A stretch of 64,000 bases of DNA, from contig WPIO01000065.1 of NCBI GenBank assembly GCA_009760855.2, forward strand, positions 1,833,001 to 1,897,000. The letters run 5' to 3'. This DNA is from Cristatella mucedo (taxonomy: Eukaryota; Bryozoa; Phylactolaemata; Cristatellidae). Each line of letters opens with the position of its first letter. The stretch's first letter is position 1. This document shows, piece after piece, positions 10,441-64,000 of the stretch. The translations under genes were made by a program, and so were the position numbers. The notes beneath the pieces were generated by a model. That model ran no database searches, was not told the origin of the DNA, and saw only the letters and a program-made list of their open reading frames with translations.

Positions 10441-11945
10441 TTATATTGAAACTTCTAACCTTGCTAGTAAGTTCCAGTCTGGCTTTAGAGCGAGTCGTTC
10501 CAAAGAGTCAGCATTGCTTCAGGTGTACAACGACCTACTTAGGATTGCAGACATGTGTAGAGTATCTCTGCCTGTTTAGCTTGATCTTTTGGCAGCTTTT
10601 GATACTATCGATCCCCAAGTCCTTCTTGAGCGCCTCTCATCTCGCCTGGGCATCGCCGGCACTGCTTTGCAATGGTTTAGGTCCTCACTCAGTGGGAGAC
10701 TTCAGAGTGTGGATGCGAATGTACAAAGATCATCCGAGGTACCTCTGAAATATGGCGTACTTCAGGGGTCCGTGCTTGGTCCGGTTCTTTTCACGGTTTA
10801 ATCTCTCCCTCTTGCCGATGTAATTGCCAAGCACAATCTAGGCTTTCACTTATTTGCAGGATGGCGCTCAGTTGTACATTTGATTCTTCACAGCCCTCCA
10901 GCACGTCGAATTCTCTAAACTACCTTGCTGCATGTATTGATGACATCCGCAAATGGATGGCAGTGAACTTCATTAAATTGAATGATGATAAAAACCAACT
11001 TACCAGTTATGGGCAAACCAACTGTGATTCAGAAATGGAAAAGGCTGACGCTCAAAATTGGCTCTGCCAGCATGTCTCCTGTTGAATCTGCACGAAATCC
11101 AATTGTCATGTTCCAAAGTGACCTTTCATTAGACGACCACATCAGCTCCACAGTCAAGTCAGCCTACTTTCAGCTACATAAGATTGCTAACATTCGGGCT
11201 TGTTCAGACAGGTAAACCACATCTAAATGGATCCCCGTATTTAGGACATCCCGTTTTGACTTCTCCAACTCACTGCTTGCTGGCCTAACGGCATGTGCAA
11301 TCAGGCGCTAAAAGCTAGTGCAAAGCTCTGCAGCTAGGCTTGTCTGTCGTGAGCATCGCAGTTGCCACATTTCACCACTTCCCGCCGACCTACACTGGTT
11401 TCAAGTCAAGTTGCGGATTGACTTCAAGGTTTTGTCGCTCACTTTTACGTCACTTCATTCTTTGGCTCCAGCCTACCTATCAGATATACTGCTACACCAG
11501 GCTAAGCATCGTACCGCCCATTTATCTTAATCGAACAGTTTACCTATACCCCATACACATCTCAAATCCTTTGGAGACCGTGCATTTAGTTTGTATGCTC
11601 CGAAAGCCTGGAACTCACTCTGGACTTGTTTCACAACATCCTATGACTTGACCACATTTAAAAAGAACTTGACGACACACCTATTTAGGACAGCATTTAG
11701 TGGGTCCCCGTGATTGGTCCTTCAGGTACTTATGCGTGCTGACATTGTTGAATGCTGCCATTAACCGCACTTGCATGCTGTCCCTGCGAATGTCACCCCT
11801 AACCGTGTTATTCGTGTGGTTTATCAAGCATAATACCACTCATCATTCAATCTTGTATCCTTTGCAGCAAATGTAAAGCGCCTAGAAAGTGATTGAGTTC
11901 TCTCAGGGCGCTTTGTCAAATGTACAAGTGTATCGCTATTATTAT
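10441..11945 (+). mobile_element. LINE family I, truncated copy with RT and 3' end
   Basis: In order: SNLASKFQSGFRAS (RT), DTIDPQVLLERLSSRLGIAG, VLQGSVLGPVLFTV, KLNDDKNQL, FQSDLSLDDHISSTVKS, the C-terminal ADLHWFQVKLRIDFKVL region, the 3'UTR and the end block gcgcctagaaagtgattgag near 11878. The catalytic YADD box is lost (the sequence reads FAGWRSVVH near 10850). Several frame changes show an inactive copy. Confidence 0.85.
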
Positions 11946-12576
11946 TTCACATAATTTATGGGAAATATATTTCCGAGTGCTAGGTTTTTATAAGATTTTA
12001 CGCTTAGCGAGTCTGCAGGAATTCGGCATCTGTACGCGCTCTATTATGCGAGAAATTATTTTCTCTTTATTTAGTTCAGCTTTGTTCGCGTCGCAGCACG
12101 CGAGATCTCGAGCGTTGCCTAGTTGCCGTTGAGGTGTTGCAAGCTTGAAGTCGGTGCACATCGCACACGTTGTGTCGATACCCGAACTAGTGAGGGGTGC
12201 AGGATGTAACACGTTCTCCGTTGACAGGAGGCTGCCCTCTTAGATTTAGCTTTGAGCAATCACGCATCGGAGCAATTCACTTCTAAAATATTAAAGGAGT
12301 CTCAAAATATATTATTTCGCTAAAATTTCAGCCTACTAGTTGAATCGTATGGAATAGCAGCATTTATAGAGCCGAGACCGTGGTTTAATGTTCATTTATA
12401 GAGCGGATACAGCTGCTTAATGTAAATTTGTTTGCATTATCTCCTTTTCTACCTTTCTGAATTATTGTGCAGCATTTTACATTGATTGGAGACGCGGTAA
12501 GTCGTCTCCTTACTACGATATATGATGTTAACCACTCTCAGAATTGACACGAACGCGTCTAGATGAACTTAAAAAA
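11946..12576. other. Intergenic, nothing recognised
   Basis: Short open frames at 11893-12212 overlap the LINE tail and show no motif. Confidence 0.4.
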
Positions 12577-12645
12577 AGCGCCTAGAAAGAGATTGAGTTC
12601 TCTGAGGGTGCGTTATCAAGTGCATTATTATTATAGTCGCTACTG
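12577..12645 (+). mobile_element. LINE family I, minimal 3'-end scrap
   Basis: Only the end block (agcgcctagaaagagattgag) and the attattatta tail remain. Confidence 0.65.
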
Positions 12646-13030
12646 ATCGCAAGTGAGAAATTCTGGTGGGGATATAATTTTACTAATAGCTCTTTCTGCG
12701 TGTCTTTTCTTTCATTACATCTTTGAAAAATGCATACCTTACTGTACGTAAAATCGTGATGATGTACAGAATCTTCTGGTTAAATTTGGAAACGACACTG
12801 TAGAGTGATACGGATACTTATTACCCTAAGCGACAAGCTGATAAGGCTGCCCGCTGGGAAGACTATCCACCTCGTTCCCCCTGCGCAGCATGCACGATCA
12901 ATTAAGAATAATTTAATTTTATATTGATGTTAATTGTGTTTTCACAAATTATTAATAATAGATCTATCCTTATTCAATGATTGGTGATATGTTATGCTTT
13001 GCATTCTGCTGCGCGCTACTTCCCCATGGG

Positions 13031-13042
13031 TAGCCATCTTGT
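13031..13042 (-). promoter_or_regulatory. YY1-like site upstream of the CUL4 start
   Basis: Read on the minus strand this is acaagatggcta, close to the YY1 consensus CAAGATGGCGGC and ~70 bases before the CUL4 start codon. YY1 sites are common just downstream of transcription starts in animal housekeeping genes. No TATA box is evident in 12850-13100. This is a motif match only. Confidence 0.3.
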
Positions 13043-13108
13043 TTGTGTGCACCAGGTAGCCACGCTGAGCCGTACCGAGCGAGCTCTAAGGAGTAGCACA
13101 TGCCATGA

Positions 13109-44133
<31,025 letters not shown>

Positions 44134-44613
44134 ATACCGATATGCTGCTTAACATCGCTCAATCACTTGATGCTTCTGGTTCCTTAAGACTTCTGGTTCC
44201 TGCAACATCGTCATTGCCTACCAGTCGGAGTGATGGGATTTCCTATGCTCATCAGGTGGTATGGCTTGCCAGCATGGTCTCAAGCTGAAGCAGCTGGTTT
44301 CCTGTTATCCGCCTGTGTAGTGCCAACTGCAACACATGCAGCTCTGACGTCTCTGTGGACGTGGCACCACTTGAGGGTGCCTTCTGTTGCTTCTGGCTGC
44401 TCTTCAGGAGCCTGCCTCACTTTTGCAGCCTCGCAGTGGACACAGACTAGCTTTTGGTATCTCTAGGTTCGTGCTGGCCTTGCAGGGGGAATAACGTTAG
44501 CAATTGCATGCAGCACGTCATGTAGGCTCATGCTTGGATTTGCCAGGAGTAGCATGATTGGCTGAAATATAGTTGTGATGGATCGTTTGCCTACCTAAAG
44601 CAACTCTGAACGA

Positions 44614-44619
44614 AATAAA
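44614..44619 (+). terminator. CUL4: Poly(A) signal of CUL4
   Basis: A canonical AATAAA lies 481 bases after the CUL4 stop codon, followed by GT/T-rich sequence (gtgttatgctttgttc). It implies a 3'UTR of about 500 bases. Confidence 0.7.
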
Positions 44620-44814
44620 GTGTTATGCTTTGTTCGCTGCATGTTTGGTAGTCACTATATTGGGACACGTTTTACTATGATGACTATGTTATGTTGAGCC
44701 TTGTGGCGATTCGATACATATATTAGTAGGTAGCGTTTTAGTCTTATGAGCAGTTAAACCATTACGTAAAGTGGTAGTTTGTGGTTGAGCAACGGATACA
44801 GAGCTAAGTCCTTA

Positions 44815-45310
44815 CACTGATTCACAAGGCCTGCCACAGCTGGGCTCCTCCGTACCTAGCCGAACTGCTGCACCAGTTTCAGCCTCTTCACGCCCTCAGG
44901 TCCTGCACGGACAAGAAATTAGCTGTTACATTCCTTCACTTAAAGACCCTTGGCGACAGTAGCTTTAGCTCTGCAGGTCCTAGGCTGTAGAACTCGCTTC
45001 CACAAGTATTACGCAACGACAACTACTCTCCTGCTGCCGACTATGGCTCATTCTTTTCAGTGGTTCTGAGCTGCTACTTCCATGCTACTCACTACCTCAA
45101 CTGCTCTCCTGACTCTGCTATGCTTCCCACTTTCTCTTTGTTGGGTGAGACGAAGTCTGTTGGCTACCGAATGCGTACCGAAAGCCGCTTAGGCTGTGAG
45201 TGTGCTATACAAAACCTCCAAAACACCCACATGGTCTTTATGACTCTTTGGAGTTACAGACGGAGATACATTACATACAGTTCGCTTTAGGGTGCTATGT
45301 AAATGAATTA
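44815..45310 (+). mobile_element. LINE family II, 3' end
   Basis: It shares ctgggctcctccgtacctag, gccgaactgctgcaccagtt, aagccgcttaggctgtgagt and ggagttacagacggagatac with the copy at 35039-35965. The end runs into a SINE-B-like scrap (agggtgctatgtaaatgaat). Confidence 0.8.
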
Positions 45311-45889
45311 TATATATATTACGCCGGTGTACCGAAATTTGAGCTTCGCACCACCAATTTCTGGTCGATTTTCGCCTACGGTTAATTACTGCTATTAGTC
45401 GGACATAAGGCGACTGAAAAGTGGCCGTGCCTTAAGTCAGGGGCGTGTCTCCTAGCGCTCCCCCCCCCCGGAGGTCACATGGTGACCCCAACTGTGCTAG
45501 CCATCTCGAGCTCCCCGAGAGTCCACTGCGAATGGCGCCAGTTCAGTCTGCAGCAGTATGCTGTTTGCCAGAGGGGGACGCTGTGACTTTCACTTGAGAA
45601 GAAGGTTAACTGGTAAAACATGATTCTAGATGGAAAAATTGATCTTTATGCTGGATCTTCTGTATGCAATCGTGGAGGTGCAGCTCCACGGTCTTCAAGC
45701 GAGAATATTAGTTGATTCTTAGAGTGGGCTTTAGAAGGCTTCCGGTCGGCGTGCCTCGACGCTGAGCTACGTGTTTTCCAGAAAAATGAAGTAAAAATGA
45801 AATATGCCAACTGTTTTGGAGTGGTTGAAGCTTTTCCCGGTCGTGTACTCAAGTCAATGCTACGCGGATCTGGCTAAATGCATGATTAA
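45311..45889. other. Intergenic, nothing recognised
   Basis: It includes a C10 run at 45460-45469. A 68-codon minus-strand frame at 45646-45852 shows no motif. Confidence 0.4.
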
Positions 45890-46700
45890 TAATTACAAAA
45901 GTAACAATAAGACGTTTGTATAGGTTACTAAAAAAATAAATTTCTTGATTGGCACATCACATAAGCTGCCCTGAAAGGATGTCTATTTGTTAGTGATTGT
46001 ACGATTAGGATCAAAAGGGACAAATAAGCAAAAGACAATTCATATGCGCACACGCACAGACAGGAGCAAATTCTAGTAGGATAAGGAGCCTTTTAAAAAA
46101 AAATTCAAGTCATGAGGTGCCGCGTAGTCAGACAAGTGAACTCGACGTGAACTTTGGTAACATACAAACTGGTGTCACGGTCTCCAATGGATTTGAGGTG
46201 GGTTAGCGGCATGGCTAAACTACGTCGCTATGTAACTACGTATATATAACATATATATTTAATTCATTTATATAGCGCCCCAAGAGAACTTAATCTTTAT
46301 TCAGGCGCTTCACATATGCCCAAGACCTCAGTTAGACCTTGGTCGGGGTGAGCACCTTAACCGCTAGACCAAACCAGCTCGGCACATGGGAAGAAGCTGC
46401 CCGTGGGTCCAATGTGGAGGGTCCAACCTCTGCGACAGAGCACCCAGACAATGAAATGCGTGGATCCCAAAGAGCTTAGATAATTACGGTGCCAGAAATT
46501 GTTAGCGAACTAATGGCAAAGTGGCCAAAAGATTGAGGTTGGTTCGAGGCCCAGCTAAATGATTTGAGACAGAAGAGCTGGTAGTTCTATGCCTAGCCTG
46601 ATTTTGAAGTTCGGATAGTTAGGCTGGAGCAAGCCAATTAAAAAACCTACAAGTAAAAAAGAAACTTAGAATTTGATGAATTTTGAATATTAATCAGTCC
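45890..46700 (-). mobile_element. LINE family I, very old copy, split by a SINE-B
   Basis: Faint family words on either side of the SINE at 46252-46382 place one decayed copy here: cacggtctccaatggatttg near 46168 and ttaggctggagcaagcc near 46620. Confidence 0.45.
46252..46382 (-). mobile_element. SINE family B
   Basis: It has tail tatttaattcatttatatag, end block gcgccccaagagaacttaat, gcttcacatatgccc and A-box side agcaccttaaccgctagacc. The B box is partly deleted. Confidence 0.78.
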
Positions 46701-47094
46701 GTGAGTCCACTAGTCAATAGGTCCATAATAATCACAAGTCGCTGACGTCGAGCTTACTTTGTGTCCGTGATATAGATGGTCTACAATGAAGGTGCAGCTA
46801 TGATATTATCACGTAATAAATAGCAGTAGAGATAATTGACTAATTTCCTTATACAGCTACAAAATGCACTCATTTTTGCAATTGAGCATTGAACTACATT
46901 AGCTAATGAAATAGATGGTTGACGGCTTCTGATCGTTACTGTCTAATTAGGTTTCTCTGTAGAATGGATATGAAGTCCCTTGCCGGGACAGTCAGTCTTA
47001 AAAAATGGTCTACTGGTTGGTGAGATGTTGTGGCTGAGATTGACTGCAGTTACACGCTTATGTGCTTAGTATTTGAGCTTTAAATTGAATTAAA
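46701..47094. other. Intergenic, nothing recognised
   Basis: AT-rich; no supported feature. Confidence 0.45.
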
Positions 47095-47418
47095 TCAAAT
47101 TGAATATCCTGTGCCCATGAATTTTCGCTGATACATGCTAATCAGAAAGTAGCCGGTTAAGTGAAAGAGGAAGCAGTGGATTGCGCACAGCAAGCCTAGA
47201 ATATTATTGAGAGACCGAGAAAATAAAGTGCGAACGATGTAGTATGCCTGCAAATCAATGCCTCTGTCCACGATGATCCAGATTGATCCCAATAGCTTCG
47301 CCCACAAACTATTTTCAGTTAGCATAAAAGCGAAGATTAACGTTGCAAAATGGATTGCTCCCCGTGAAAGCGCGTATCCGGAAGAAGCAAACGAAATACC
47401 AGCATGAGGAGCTACCAA
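47095..47418 (-). CDS. Unrecognised hydrophobic open frame (107 codons)
   Basis: This uninterrupted minus-strand frame has at least two hydrophobic stretches (AIHFATLIFAFML and LLCAIHCFLFHLTGYFLI). It is not part of a repeat I can see elsewhere in the window. I cannot assign a family. It could be a small membrane protein, an exon remnant or chance in AT-rich DNA; the lack of any motif argues for caution. Confidence 0.2.
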   Translation of the reverse strand: MVAPHAGISFASSGYALSRGAIHFATLIFAFMLTENSLWAKLLGSIWIIVDRGIDLQAYYIVRTLFSRSLNNILGLLCAIHCFLFHLTGYFLISMYQRKFMGTGYSI

Positions 47419-47805
47419 TGTCCCTACGTGCTAAGATTCCGCACGAAAGATGCACTCTGCAGAAGAAGCCGCAGGCCTATATTCATTGGGAAACTAGCTA
47501 AATTGAATTGCCATAAAATATAATCAAATTAGAAAACTAATACAAATAAAATGAACAGGAATACAAAAATAAAACAGGAAATAAAAAGAGCCAACCCTTC
47601 GTTTCGGTCGTGGCTAGCTGCAGGCTTGGATTTTCCCAGTTTGAGCTGCACCAACAGTTTAACGTTGTCTCAAGATATTGGCTGTCGGCCTTTTCATTCT
47701 TCGTTAAGCATATTTTCAGCCAGCTTAGTGTTCTCGCGGAACAGTAATTACGGGTAACCAAGACCGCTTTCTAGACAGGTCGAACCGTACGCTCAGTCTC
47801 TCTAG

Positions 47806-47809
<4 letters not shown>

Positions 47810-47884
<75 letters not shown>
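47810..47884. repeat. (CT)n microsatellite upstream of the Ig gene
   Basis: About 37 CT units lie ~370 bases before the start codon at 48251. It is a polypyrimidine tract on the coding strand, of a kind that can form non-B DNA or bind GAGA-type factors; no function is shown. Confidence 0.97.
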
Positions 47885-47887
<3 letters not shown>

Positions 47888-48250
47888 TCAGCAGTAGCAC
47901 GCAACCAGCCGCAAGCCGCCATTAGGCTCGCGGCCGCTCGACATTGCGGCAGTTACTTGAAAGCTACCGCACTCGGCTGCAGCCAGTGCGTTTTGACTTG
48001 CGCTTATGGTCATTTCGAGGCGTGAAGGTTGCCCGCGGCACCGACGTTCGCCGACGCCGAGGCAAGCGCCTCGGCGCCAGTCCAATTGAGAAAGCTTGCG
48101 CGCCTTAACGCTCCCCGTCCATCCCCATCCACCATCTCGAGGGACCTCCTGGCTCCGAGACTGCGTCGCGGCGGCGCTCAGGCACCGACAGGTTCGCTCG
48201 CTCGATCGTCGAGTGAGCGAGCCGTCGGCGGCGAAGCGGAGCGACAGCAA
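47885..48250 (+). promoter_or_regulatory. CpG-rich 5' region of the Ig gene
   Basis: Base composition changes sharply after the (CT)n tract to GC-rich, CpG-dense DNA (gcggccgctcgacattgcgg and similar) that leads into the signal-peptide exon. The CpG-rich character continues to about 49,130. It probably contains the promoter and 5'UTR. I found no TATA box. Confidence 0.45.
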
Positions 48251-63724
<15,474 letters not shown>

Positions 63725-64000
63725 CCGCCTCGTGGGCGCCAGGGTGCGACGCAGGAATCCGCCGGCGTCTGAAGTTTGAAGACTCCCTTTTTTCTTCACC
63801 GCCCCAGTCGAGCTAAGCTTTGCGCCTGCTGCCCGGTACTCGGCAAGGAGGAGTTTCGACATGCGATGCGCGCGAGTCAATTTACGTGTACTTTACACTC
63901 CAATTTGAATTCGTTGGAGGCAATAAGGCCTAAATGCTATGAACAATTTTAACGGATGGATGGAAATATACGAGAGATAGCTGGACCATCTTCAGTACTA
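63725..64000 (+). other. Presumed 3'UTR/flank of the Ig gene
   Basis: No further coding sequence. The only near-canonical poly(A) hexamer is aataag at ~63922. Confidence 0.5.

Overview
The window is nuclear DNA from an intron-rich invertebrate animal. It contains split genes with GT-AG introns, a CUL4-type cullin, a PPM1L-type membrane phosphatase, a multi-Ig membrane protein, L2/CR1-like LINEs, tRNA-derived SINEs and cut-and-paste transposons. The CUL4 protein is clearly orthologous to the vertebrate CUL4A/B family but diverged from it, so I place the organism as a non-vertebrate metazoan and no finer.

Layout. (1) 1-647, minus strand: first coding exon of a PPM1L-like PP2C phosphatase; the rest lies off the left edge. 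(2) 648-13.1 kb: an intergenic 'graveyard' with two LINE families, two SINE families, a pogo/Tigger-like element split by a LINE, and a 308-bp hAT element closely resembling the horizontally transferred SPIN group. (3) 13,109-44,133, plus strand: a complete CUL4 gene that I rebuilt as 21 coding exons (808 codons). It keeps the N-terminal nuclear-localisation-like and DDB1-binding segments, the cullin homology domain and the NEDD8-acceptor lysine. Its introns hold LINEs, SINEs, a 600-bp foldback element and mini/microsatellites. (4) 44.1-48.2 kb: intergenic LINE/SINE debris, then a (CT)n tract and a CpG-rich segment. (5) 48,251-63,724, plus strand: an apparently undescribed type I membrane protein. 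Its four exons encode a signal peptide, three Ig-like regions, a Q-run, a Cys-rich juxtamembrane/transmembrane segment and a short basic tail; all introns are phase 1. Its 11-kb first intron carries a decayed transposase-like gene, and its last intron carries a split pogo-like element and a ~43-unit 16-bp minisatellite.

The cellular genes do not form an operon or pathway. CUL4 is the scaffold of CRL4 ubiquitin ligases, PPM1L-type enzymes are membrane-anchored Ser/Thr phosphatases, and the Ig protein is probably a cell-surface adhesion or recognition molecule. The most coherent 'system' is parasitic: SINE family B shares its 3' end with LINE family I, which suggests that the LINE mobilises the SINE.

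All calls come from reading the sequence by eye. Exon borders rest on splice consensus, reading phase and remembered family alignments, not on transcripts or searches.
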